Source: JBFWYO01 sp050186335 (lineage in GTDB: Bacteria > Pseudomonadota > Alphaproteobacteria > Bin65). From it: a stretch of DNA of 64,000 nt. Shown in pieces: positions 16,479 to 24,188 of this stretch. The stretch covers positions 11,480-75,479 of the forward strand of contig JBFWYO010000009.1 in NCBI GenBank assembly GCA_050186335.1, given 5' to 3'. Each line of letters starts with the position of its first letter. The stretch's first letter is position 1. The notes below the pieces were generated by a model, which saw nothing but the letters and a program-made list of their open reading frames with translations, was not told the origin of the DNA and made no database searches. Position numbers and translations under genes: made by a program.

Positions 16479-17093
16479 ATGCCAAATAGCGAACCGGGCA
16501 AGGCCCCGCCGGTCATCATCAAGAAGTACGCGAACCGCCGGCTGTACAACACGGCGACCAGTTCGTACGTGACGCTGGAAGATCTGTGCAAGATGGTGAA
16601 GCACGAGCAGGATTTTGTCGTCTACGACGCCAAGACCGGCGAAGACATCACGCGCTCGGTGCTGACGCAAATTATCGTCGAGGAGGAAGGCAAGGGCACC
16701 AATCTTCTGCCGATCGGCTTCTTGCGCCAATTGATCGCCTATTACGGCGACAGCCTGCAGGGACTGGTGCCGAAATATCTCGATCATTCGATGACCAGCT
16801 TCGCCAAGAACCAGGAACAGATGCGCAAGTATCTGGCCAATGCGTTCGACGGCATGTTTCCGTTCGGCTCGCTGGAGGATCTCGGCAAGCAGAATATGGC
16901 GTTGGTCGAACAGGCAATGAAGATGTTCAATCCGATGGCCGCCACGCAAACCCGCAAGGACGCGCCGGAAACCAAGGACGCCGCGCCGAGCGACGACAAG
17001 AGCAATGCGATGGCGGCGATGCAGGACAAGATCGACGCGCTGCAGAAGCAGATCGAAGCGCTGGTCGCCCTCGGCACCAAGGGCAAAAGCTAA
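16479..17093 (+). CDS. phaR: PHA synthesis repressor PhaR
   Basis: A DNA- and polymer-binding repressor of phasin and PHA genes. The 204-residue protein has the N-terminal PHB/PHA accumulation regulator domain: IIKKYANRRLYNTATSSYVT, then the VYDAKTGEDITRSVLTQIIVEEE block and LLPIGFLRQLIAYYGDSLQ. The central ALVEQAMKMFNPM helix and C-terminal coiled coil (AAMQDKIDALQKQIEALVAL) follow. The ATG at 16479 has AGGGAG upstream; a GTG 39 bases earlier is less likely. It is divergent from the phaC unit. Confidence 0.95.
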   Translation: MPNSEPGKAPPVIIKKYANRRLYNTATSSYVTLEDLCKMVKHEQDFVVYDAKTGEDITRSVLTQIIVEEEGKGTNLLPIGFLRQLIAYYGDSLQGLVPKYLDHSMTSFAKNQEQMRKYLANAFDGMFPFGSLEDLGKQNMALVEQAMKMFNPMAATQTRKDAPETKDAAPSDDKSNAMAAMQDKIDALQKQIEALVALGTKGKS

Positions 17094-17118
17094 GCGCTCG
17101 ATTTCACGACGAGAGGGA

Positions 17119-18882
17119 TCAGCCGCCGACCGCGACTTTCCTGGCCGGAGCCTGTGCGCTGCCCTGCGCACGCCAGGGCGGTTCGATTTGCGGGCGGCCG
17201 AAATAATAGCCCTGCATGAAGTCGATGCCCTGGGTTTTCAGATATTCGGCATCGTCGTTGGATTCCACGCACTCGGCGACGACTTTCATGCGGAACCCTT
17301 GCGCCAGCCCGACCAGCGAGCGCACGAGCACCTGATTGTCCTGGCTGTGCGTGACGTTCTTGATGAACGAGCCGTCGATCTTGACTTCATCGACCGGCAA
17401 TGCCCGCAGATTGCGGATCGACATGTAGCCGCTGCCGAAATCGTCGAGCGCCACGACGCAGCCGAGCGATCGGACCTGGGTGACGAACTCGGCCGTATGC
17501 ACGAGATCCCGCAAAGCAACAGTTTCGGTGATCTCGAGGATCAACCGCTCGGCGATCGACCGGCGCGTGCCGACGAGCGCGCGCAATCGCGCGAGCCACT
17601 GGGAATCCAGCACCGTGTGCCCGGACAAGTTGATTGCCAGGCGCACCGTGGAGCATTCCTCGAGATCGCGGACGGCCATTTCCAGCACCAGCCGGTCGAC
17701 CGGCCGGGCCAGGCCCATCTGCTCGATGACCGGAATGAACACACCGGCCGGCACGATGACACCCGCCGGATCGACCATGCGCAACAGGCACTCGTAATGC
17801 GCCACCTCGCCGGTACCGGCGACGACAATCGGCTGATAGGCGAAAATCAACCGACGCTCGCGTACCGCCTCGCGGACCTGCTCGGCAATCGCCACGGTCT
17901 CGCGGTGGCTGTTGCGCGACTGATCGGACGCGATCGACCGCGCAAAGCAGTTGCGGCCGGCATGCTTGGCTTCGACCATCGCGTGCTCGGCGCGCTGCAT
18001 GCAGTCGGCGGCGGATTCGTTCGCGTTCGGAAACTCGACGCCGCCGATGGAAACGGTGACGTAGATCGGTCCGCTCGGGGTGTTGACGGGCGCCGCGCGC
18101 AGGCGTTCGAAAATCCGATCGGCAACCGCTTCCAACTCGAACGGCTCGACGTTGTTGACGACCATGCCGAAGCTGTCGCCCGACAGCCGCCCGATGCCGT
18201 CGGCGATGGCGGGCGACGCGGACAGGCGTTCGCCGATGCTGCGCATGATCGTGTCGCCGGCCGAATAGCCGAACGCGGTATTGATGACCGACATGCGATC
18301 GACGCCGATCTGGAAATATGCGCCGGTCGTGTTGCGCTGTTCGGCGGTGCTCATGCTCTTGTCGAGAACCAGCGCGAGGCGCGCGCGGTTGAGCAGCCCG
18401 GTCAGCGGATCGAATTCCGATTCGTAGCGCAGCCCGGCGATATCTTCGCGCCGCGCGGTGACGGAACGGATCGTGCCGATCAAACGCCGAGCTTCGCCAT
18501 CGGCGTCGCGCACCACGGCGCCGCGCTCGTGCAGCCAGATGCCGGCCTGGGGCTCCAGCCCGCTAGGCACAATTCTGTAGAGGCAGTCGAATGGCACCCC
18601 GGTTGCAAGATGCTTGTTGAGCGCGCGGCGGCGGGCGACCACGTCGTCGGGCGAAATACGGCGCAGAAACTCGGCGGCACTGGTGACCTGCGCGCCGCCG
18701 ACCAGTGTGGCACGCAATTCGCTGCTGCCGAGCCAGGCGATCGACTGGCCGGGTAAATCCCAGTCGTACGCAATGTCTCCGGCAGCGTCGACCGCCGCCA
18801 AGAGCCGCTGGAATTCGGCATCAATTACATTGGCCGTGCGCGCTTGTTTCGCCACGGAAGTCCCTCGGGAGTAGGGTTTCAA
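17119..18882 (-). CDS. PAS-GGDEF(degenerate)-EAL cyclic-di-GMP phosphodiesterase
   Basis: A 587-residue cytosolic signalling protein. Residues about 20-145 look like a PAS fold ending in RSVTARRED. A GGDEF domain follows (FDPLTGLLNRARL) whose active motif reads SGDSF in place of GGDEF, so cyclase activity is unlikely. The EAL domain keeps the catalytic set: ECLLRM in place of EALLR, INLSG, LEITET, DDFGSGY, VKIDGSFI, AECVES and MQGYYFGRP. It is therefore most likely a phosphodiesterase degrading c-di-GMP, with the GGDEF remnant as a possible GTP sensor. It is transcribed alone and convergent with phaR. Confidence 0.9.
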   Translation of the reverse strand: MKPYSRGTSVAKQARTANVIDAEFQRLLAAVDAAGDIAYDWDLPGQSIAWLGSSELRATLVGGAQVTSAAEFLRRISPDDVVARRRALNKHLATGVPFDCLYRIVPSGLEPQAGIWLHERGAVVRDADGEARRLIGTIRSVTARREDIAGLRYESEFDPLTGLLNRARLALVLDKSMSTAEQRNTTGAYFQIGVDRMSVINTAFGYSAGDTIMRSIGERLSASPAIADGIGRLSGDSFGMVVNNVEPFELEAVADRIFERLRAAPVNTPSGPIYVTVSIGGVEFPNANESAADCMQRAEHAMVEAKHAGRNCFARSIASDQSRNSHRETVAIAEQVREAVRERRLIFAYQPIVVAGTGEVAHYECLLRMVDPAGVIVPAGVFIPVIEQMGLARPVDRLVLEMAVRDLEECSTVRLAINLSGHTVLDSQWLARLRALVGTRRSIAERLILEITETVALRDLVHTAEFVTQVRSLGCVVALDDFGSGYMSIRNLRALPVDEVKIDGSFIKNVTHSQDNQVLVRSLVGLAQGFRMKVVAECVESNDDAEYLKTQGIDFMQGYYFGRPQIEPPWRAQGSAQAPARKVAVGG

Positions 18883-18958
18883 CGTCTTAACGCTAGGCCG
18901 GAAACATTAACTTTTACTGAATTGGCGATTTTTCCCGAGCGATTTTTCCCGTTTTAAT

Positions 18959-20281
18959 TCAAGGAGTTTCATGGATAACGCCGGTTAAGATGTCGATCAT
19001 TTGATCAATCTGCGGGCGCGAAACGACAAATGGGGGCGAAAGCGCTATGATGTCGCCCGTGGTGCGGATCAGCAGCCCGCGCTCGAAACACTTAACGAAC
19101 ACCTCGTATGCCCGGGCGCCCGGCTTGCCCGGCCGCGCTTGCAGTTCGATGCCGGCGACCAAGCCGAGATTTCGCACATCGATGACATGCGCGGCGCCGT
19201 TGAGGCTGTGCACGCGCTCTTCCCAATAGGGCGCAAGCTCGGCTACGCGCGCGAACAGGTTTTCTTCCCGGTAGATGTCGAGCGTGGCAAGGCCGGCGGC
19301 GCAGGCCAGCGGGTGCGCGGAATAGGTATAGCCGTGGAACAGTTCGATCGCCTGTTCCGGCCCCTGCATGAACGTATCGAAGATGCCCTTGCGCACGAAC
19401 GCCGCCCCCATCGGCACCGCGGCATTGGTGATGCCTTTGGCCGCGGTCATGATGTCCGGCAGCACGCCGAAATAGTCGGCGGCAAACGGCGCGCCCAGGC
19501 GACCGAAGCCGCTGATCACCTCGTCGAAGATCAGCAGCAAGCCGTGCTTGTCGCAGATTTGGCGCAATTTCTGCAGATAGCCTTTCGGCGGGATCAGCAC
19601 GCCGGTCGACCCGGCCATCGGTTCGACGATGACGGCGGCGATCGTCGAGGCGTCGTGCAGGGCGACGATGCGTTCGAGATCGTCGGCCAGATGCGCGCCC
19701 CACTCCGGCTGGCCTTTGGTGAAAGCGTTCTTCTCCAGATTATGCGTGTGCGGCAGATGATCGACGCCGGTCAGCATGCCGCCGAACATCTTGCGGTTGT
19801 TGACCATGCCGCCAACCGAAATGCCGCCGAAGCCGACGCCGTGGTAGCCGCGTTCGCGACCGATCAAGCGCGTGCGCTGGCCCTGGCCGCGCACATTGTG
19901 ATAGGCGAGTGCGATCTTGAGGGCGGTATCGACCGCCTCGGAGCCGGAATTGCAGAAGAACACATGATCGAGATCGCCCGGCAGCATGGCGGACAGGCGC
20001 GCGGCGAATTCGAACGCCAACGGATGGCCCATCTGGAACGGCGGCGCATAATCCATCTTGCCCGCCTGGGCCGCGATTGCCTGCTTGATTTTCTCCCTTC
20101 CGTGGCCGGCGTTGACGCACCACAGGCCGGCCGTGCCATCCAGAATCTTGCGCCCGTCGACGCTCGTGTAATGCATGTCTTTCGCTTCGACGAGCAGCCG
20201 CGGATTGGCCTTGAACTGGCGGTTGGCCGTGAACGGCATCCAGAACGGCTCGAGATTGTTGACGGCGACGCTGCTGCTCAT
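18959..20281 (-). CDS. Omega-amino acid (beta-alanine):pyruvate aminotransferase
   Basis: A class III PLP aminotransferase of 440 residues, of the type that transfers the amino group from beta-alanine or other omega-amines to pyruvate. Motifs: N-terminal FWMPFTANRQFKANPR, FCNSGSEAVDTALKIA, RERGYHGVGFGGISVGG, IFDEVISGFGRLG, the PLP lysine in TAAKGITNAAVPMG, and HGYTYSAHPLACAA. The start at 20281 gives MSSSVAVNNLEPFW; a 1023-residue in-frame ORF running upstream opposes the CoA ligase gene and is spurious. It is divergent from the AMP-binding ligase, with about 117 bases between. Confidence 0.9.
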   Translation of the reverse strand: MSSSVAVNNLEPFWMPFTANRQFKANPRLLVEAKDMHYTSVDGRKILDGTAGLWCVNAGHGREKIKQAIAAQAGKMDYAPPFQMGHPLAFEFAARLSAMLPGDLDHVFFCNSGSEAVDTALKIALAYHNVRGQGQRTRLIGRERGYHGVGFGGISVGGMVNNRKMFGGMLTGVDHLPHTHNLEKNAFTKGQPEWGAHLADDLERIVALHDASTIAAVIVEPMAGSTGVLIPPKGYLQKLRQICDKHGLLLIFDEVISGFGRLGAPFAADYFGVLPDIMTAAKGITNAAVPMGAAFVRKGIFDTFMQGPEQAIELFHGYTYSAHPLACAAGLATLDIYREENLFARVAELAPYWEERVHSLNGAAHVIDVRNLGLVAGIELQARPGKPGARAYEVFVKCFERGLLIRTTGDIIALSPPFVVSRPQIDQMIDILTGVIHETP

Positions 20282-20398
20282 GACGGCCCTAATTCGATAG
20301 ATGTTGAACGAATCGATCAAGCCTAGCACAACGCCCTCCCGGCTTGACAATGCGCTCCCGCCTGGACTGTCATGCGACCCCCCATATAAGGAATGCGC

Positions 20399-21922
20399 AT
20401 GAACGCCGAAACCGTCGCCAATTTGCTGCAACCGCACACCGGCGCCGCCGCGCTGCTCGCCCCGGACCGCAAGACGCTGAGCTTCGACGCCATGCGCGCC
20501 TTGGTGCAGCGCACCGTTGCGGCGCTCAACGAGGCCGGCATCGGCCGCAACGACCGTGTCGGCATCGTGTTGCCGAACGGCCCGGAAATGGCCGCCGCGT
20601 TTGTTGCCATCGGCGCCGGCGCCACCACCGCCCCGCTCAACCCCGGCTACCGCGCCGACGAGTTCGAGTTTTACCTGAGCGATCTGCACGCCAAGGCCCT
20701 GGTGGTACAGGCGGGCGACGCGACGCCGGCGCGCGATGTCGCGCGGAAACTGTCGATTCCGATCGTCGAATTGGCGCCGCGCGAAGAGGCGGCCGGTGCG
20801 TTCGATCTGCACTTGCCGCGCGGCGCGCCGGCGGCACACGGCGGCATGGCGCAGCCGGACGACATCGCCCTGGTCCTGCACACCTCGGGCACCACGTCGC
20901 GGCCGAAGATCGTGCCGCTCAGCCAGAGCAATATCGCCGCCTCGGCCAGGCACATCCGCGCCACGCTCGCGCTTTCGCCAGCCGACCGCTGTCTCAACAT
21001 CATGCCGCTGTTTCACATTCACGGCTTGATCGCGGCGGTACTTTCGAGCCTGGGCGCGGGCGCGTCGGTCTATTGCACGCCCGGCTTCAACGCGCTGAAA
21101 TTCTTCCAGTGGTTGGACGACGCCAGACCGTCCTGGTACACCGCCGTGCCGACCATGCACCAAGCGATTCTCGCGCGTGCCGCCCGCAATGCGGATTCGA
21201 TCGCGCGCGCCAAGTTGCGCTTCATTCGCTCCTCCTCGGCGTCGCTGCCGCCGCAGGTGATGGCGGAGCTCGAAGCGGTATTCAAGGCGCCGGTCATCGA
21301 ATCCTACGGCATGACCGAGGCCGCGCATCAGATGGCCTCGAACCCGCTGCCGCCGCGCGCGCGCAAGCCGGGCTCGGTCGGCATCCAGGCCGGGCCCGAG
21401 GTGCGCGTGATGGACGAAGCCGGCACTTTGCTGGCCGCCGGCGCCACCGGCGAAGTCGTGATCCGGGGGCCGAACGTGACGCGCGGCTACGAAAACAATC
21501 CGACGGCGAACGCCACCGGCTTCACCGACGGCTGGTTCCGCACCGGCGACCAGGGCGTGCTCGACGCCGAGGGCTATCTGACCATCACCGGCCGCCTGAA
21601 GGAGATCATCAACCGCGGCGGCGAAAAAATCTCGCCGCGCGAAGTGGACGAAATCCTGCTCGATCACCCGGCCGTGGCGCAGGTGCTGACCTTCGCGATG
21701 CCGCACGCCAAGCTGGGCGAAGACGTGGCCGCGGTCATCGTCCTCAAAGAAGGCGTTGCCGCCACCGAAACCCAACTGCGCGACTATGCCGCCACGCGCC
21801 TGGCCGATTTCAAAGTGCCGCGCAAGATCGTGTTCCTTGCGGAAATTCCCAAAGGTGCGACGGGCAAACTGCAGCGCATCGGCCTGCACGAAAAACTGCG
21901 CGCGGAGCTCGGGTTGGGATGA
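20399..21922 (+). CDS. Acyl-CoA ligase of the oxalyl-CoA synthetase (AAE3/Pcs60) type
   Basis: A 507-residue AMP-forming acyl-CoA synthetase. The P-loop block reads LVLHTSGTTSRPKIVPLSQSN, followed by MPLFHIHGLIAAVL, RSSSASLPP, YGMTEAAHQMASNPLPP, and the hinge GRLKEIINRGGEKISPREVD. The TTSRPK loop, the AHQMASNPLPP stretch and the C-terminal LADFKVPRKIVFL are characteristic of plant/yeast oxalate-CoA ligases. The substrate is predicted from similarity only; no oxalyl-CoA decarboxylase or formyl-CoA transferase is nearby. AAGGA at 20388-20392 fits the ATG at 20399 better than the ATG at 20393. Confidence 0.85.
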   Translation: MNAETVANLLQPHTGAAALLAPDRKTLSFDAMRALVQRTVAALNEAGIGRNDRVGIVLPNGPEMAAAFVAIGAGATTAPLNPGYRADEFEFYLSDLHAKALVVQAGDATPARDVARKLSIPIVELAPREEAAGAFDLHLPRGAPAAHGGMAQPDDIALVLHTSGTTSRPKIVPLSQSNIAASARHIRATLALSPADRCLNIMPLFHIHGLIAAVLSSLGAGASVYCTPGFNALKFFQWLDDARPSWYTAVPTMHQAILARAARNADSIARAKLRFIRSSSASLPPQVMAELEAVFKAPVIESYGMTEAAHQMASNPLPPRARKPGSVGIQAGPEVRVMDEAGTLLAAGATGEVVIRGPNVTRGYENNPTANATGFTDGWFRTGDQGVLDAEGYLTITGRLKEIINRGGEKISPREVDEILLDHPAVAQVLTFAMPHAKLGEDVAAVIVLKEGVAATETQLRDYAATRLADFKVPRKIVFLAEIPKGATGKLQRIGLHEKLRAELGLG

Positions 21923-21970
21923 ATTCATCGACATTCCTTTTTTTCGCTCCCGGTTCTCTTTCTGCCCACT

Positions 21971-21985
21971 CCCCCTCGACGGGGG
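21971..21985. repeat. C/G hairpin (partial C/G-tract element)
   Basis: CCCCC-TCGAC-GGGGG in the gap between the CoA ligase and panE. It resembles the right end of the 3026-3145 element and may be a fragment of the same repeat family. Confidence 0.5.
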
Positions 21986-22016
21986 ACGGGAGAAAAACCT
22001 CGCCTGAGCGCGCCAA

Positions 22017-22994
22017 ATGAAAATCGCCATATACGGCGCCGGCGCGATCGGCGGGTATCTCGGCGCCGAACTGGCGCAGGCCGGTTACGACGTCAGCCTG
22101 ATCGCGCGCGGCCCGCATCTGGCGGCGATCCGTGAGCGTGGCCTGACGCTGCTGATCGGCGGCGCCACGCGCAACGTCAAGCTTCACGCGACCGACACGC
22201 CGTCCGAATTGGGCGTGCAGGATTACGTGTTCGTGACCGTCAAAGCCAACGCTGCGGCGGCGTTGGTCGAGCCGATGCGCCCGCTGCTCGGCCCCGCGAC
22301 CGCCGTGGTCACCGCGATGAACGGGATTCCGTGGTGGTATTTCTACAAGCTGCCCGGGCCGTTCGAGAATCGGATCCTCGCTTCGGTCGATCCCGGCGGC
22401 GCGCAATGGAACGGAATTGGCCCCGCGCGCGCGATCGGTTGCGTGGTCTATCCCGCCGCCGAGATCGCCGCACCGGGTGTGATCAAGCATGTATCGTTGA
22501 ATCGATTCTCCCTCGGCGAACCCGACGGCGGCAGATCCGAGCGTGTGCAGCGCCTGGCCGATGCGCTTATCAAGTCCAATTTTTCCGCACCGGTGCGCAC
22601 CGATATTCGCGACGAGATCTGGATCAAGTTGTGGGGCAATCTGTCGTTCAATCCGATCAGCGCGCTGACCCACGCCACGCTCGACCAGATGGCGAACGAC
22701 CCGAACGTGCGGGCGGTGATCCGGAACATGATGCTCGAAGCCAAGTCCGTCGCCGAGCGCCTGGGCGTGCGCTTCGCCATCGACGTGGAACGGCGCATCG
22801 ACGGCGCCGGCAAGATCGCCGGCCACAAGACTTCGATGCTGCAGGACCTGGAATCCAGGCGACCGATGGAAATCGATCCCCTGGTCGGCGCGGTGCAGGA
22901 AATGGCGCGGCTGACGGATGTCGCCACCCCGACGATCGACCTGGTGCTCAGCCTCGTGCGGGCCAAGGCGCGCGTGGCCGGCCTGTATCGCTGA
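22017..22994 (+). CDS. panE: 2-dehydropantoate 2-reductase
   Basis: A ketopantoate reductase-family enzyme (NADPH; pantothenate synthesis), 325 residues. It has the Rossmann motif MKIAIYGAGAIGGYLGAEL, the KANAAAALVEPM segment, the Lys-containing IWIKLWGNLSFNPISALTHA catalytic block, and GHKTSMLQDLESRRPMEIDPLVGAV, the typical C-terminal signature with glutamate. Paralogues of this family act on other 2-oxoacids, so the pantothenate role is likely but not certain. It begins 94 bases after the CoA ligase on the same strand. Confidence 0.88.
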   Translation: MKIAIYGAGAIGGYLGAELAQAGYDVSLIARGPHLAAIRERGLTLLIGGATRNVKLHATDTPSELGVQDYVFVTVKANAAAALVEPMRPLLGPATAVVTAMNGIPWWYFYKLPGPFENRILASVDPGGAQWNGIGPARAIGCVVYPAAEIAAPGVIKHVSLNRFSLGEPDGGRSERVQRLADALIKSNFSAPVRTDIRDEIWIKLWGNLSFNPISALTHATLDQMANDPNVRAVIRNMMLEAKSVAERLGVRFAIDVERRIDGAGKIAGHKTSMLQDLESRRPMEIDPLVGAVQEMARLTDVATPTIDLVLSLVRAKARVAGLYR

Positions 22995-23053
22995 TCGCGG
23001 CAGCTTCGCGTGCGCGCCGTTGCATTCGCGGCAGCGGCGATTCATAGTGCGCC

Positions 23054-23236
23054 ATGGAAGCTGCGCAAAATAACTGCCGGACCAACTGCAATTGGTGCGG
23101 CCGGCCGACCCGGCCGATCTGGGTCCACGGCCACGCCCAGTGCGAACATTGCCGCATCAATATCGAGCCGTGCTGCCAAGGCGAGGCTTCAGACGGCGAT
23201 GCCGGCGAGACGTTCGCCCAGCCGCGCGCGAACTGA
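23054..23236 (+). CDS. Small cysteine-rich (zinc-ribbon-like) protein
   Basis: A 60-residue protein: CRTNCNWCGRPTRPIWV, then AQCEHCRINIEPCCQGE. The two CxxC pairs plus a CC pair suggest a zinc ribbon. The central block looks conserved and coding-like, and the gene sits 11 bases before the DUF1289 gene on the same strand. No function is known to me. Confidence 0.65.
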   Translation: MEAAQNNCRTNCNWCGRPTRPIWVHGHAQCEHCRINIEPCCQGEASDGDAGETFAQPRAN

Positions 23237-23247
23237 ACGCACCGATC

Positions 23248-23502
23248 ATGCAGACTTTTCGCCCGATCAAATCGCCGTGCATTCTCGTTTGCCAGCTCGA
23301 CCATCGGACTGGCTACTGTTTCGGCTGCGGCCGGACCGGCGACGAAATCATGCGCTGGACAAGCTATACCGACGCGCAGCGCGACACGATCATGGCCGGA
23401 TTGGACGAACGCTTGGTTCGGCTGGGCATGAAGCGGGACGACAAAATCGAAGCGCGCAAACGCGACGCCGAGACGCTGGCGCAGAAACAACGTCTGAAAT
23501 GA
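23248..23502 (+). CDS. DUF1289 family protein
   Basis: An 84-residue protein with the DUF1289 pattern SPCILVCQLD, then GYCFGCGRTGDEIMRWTSYT, four cysteines likely binding a metal. A charged C-terminal helix follows (KRDDKIEARKRDAETLAQ). The start is the ATG giving MQTFRPIKSPC; an in-frame ORF upstream overlaps the zinc-ribbon gene. Family function is unknown; members often sit beside small metabolic genes in proteobacteria. Confidence 0.85.
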   Translation: MQTFRPIKSPCILVCQLDHRTGYCFGCGRTGDEIMRWTSYTDAQRDTIMAGLDERLVRLGMKRDDKIEARKRDAETLAQKQRLK

Positions 23503-23616
23503 TCGCGTTTTCTCGTTCTGCCGGCGCTGCAATGCGGTTCCGACTCGAGGTTCTTCGCGGTTTTCATGTTCTCGCCCGTCGCGCGCAAACGGCCGCATAG
23601 CCGCGGAACTGCCGGC

Positions 23617-23637
23617 TTTGTTACGGATGTTACGGAT
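23617..23637 (+). repeat. TTTGTTACGGAT direct repeat, copy 1
   Basis: The 21-base unit TTTGTTACGGATGTTACGGAT contains an internal GTTACGGAT doublet. It matches the copy at 23776-23796 at 18 of 21 bases. Confidence 0.5.
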
Positions 23638-23775
23638 TTCACCTTAGGGTTTGCAAAACCTTAGGGTCCCGAAACCGCCACAAAGGGTGCGTTCCGACGT
23701 AAATGCACGATGGGAAAGAGCGGGTCGCCGCGCGCACATGGTTTCGCACGCGCGCGATTCAAGGGCGGCGTTACG

Positions 23776-23796
23776 TTTGTTACCGATGGTACCGAT
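23776..23796 (+). repeat. TTTGTTACGGAT direct repeat, copy 2
   Basis: TTTGTTACCGATGGTACCGAT, differing from copy 1 at three positions and spaced 159 bases from it. Confidence 0.5.
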
Positions 23797-23945
23797 TCGA
23801 ATCCGCGATGCGGGTCGCCCCGGTGCCAGGGCATCCGTTTAGAACGACCGCACCCGCACCAGACCTTCAGAATCCCGAAACACAACCGCACATATGTTGG
23901 CCGCGAATGAGGCCCGCATGGACCATTTGCGCGGCTTCGAAATTC

Positions 23946-23961
23946 TTAATGAACCATTAAC
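23946..23961 (+). promoter_or_regulatory. CtrA-like site TTAA-N7-TTAAC
   Basis: TTAA (23946-23949), seven bases, then TTAAC (23957-23961) matches the alphaproteobacterial CtrA full site exactly. A further TTAAC half site is at about 23986. It lies about 230 bases upstream of the hybrid kinase start, in a long leader. Confidence 0.5.
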
Positions 23962-23962
23962 G

Positions 23963-23985
23963 TCGCGCCAGTTCGCGGCGCGATC
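23963..23985. promoter_or_regulatory. GC hairpin in the kinase leader
   Basis: TCGCGCC and GGCGCGA arms flank a short AT-containing loop directly after the CtrA-like site. No T-run follows. It may be a factor site or leader structure. Confidence 0.35.
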
Positions 23986-24188
23986 TTAACGGAGCTTCGT
24001 ATGGGCGTATTGCGTGCGATGACTAGAATGATCGGCGGGGCGCTAGCGGTTCGGCGTTTTCCTTCAACCTTATTTTGTCGGCCACTCATAACGATGATTT
24101 ACCGCATGGATTCCGTATGCATTGGCGTTCTGCGATCTCGCGGCATCGATCGGAATGCCGTGCGCAACAGTATGTTGGCGCGGGCGCG

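Larger units (their letters stand above)
23503..24188. other. 686-base gene-free stretch
   Basis: No convincing gene. It holds an imperfect 21-base direct repeat (23617-23637 and 23776-23796), a short CTTAGGGT duplication (23643 and 23660), a CtrA-like site (23946-23961) and a GC hairpin (23963-23985). The base composition is lower in GC than in the genes around it. Short ORFs here have no recognisable motif. Confidence 0.6.

Noticed and set aside
18959..22030. 1023-codon minus-strand ORF covering the aminotransferase and the CoA ligase region
   Set aside because: Only the part from 20281 downward matches an aminotransferase; the upstream part opposes the well-supported CoA ligase gene.
23776..23805. 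tRNA-like T-loop (GATTCGAATCC)
   Set aside because: The flanks do not pair into a T stem and no acceptor, D or anticodon arm can be drawn around it.
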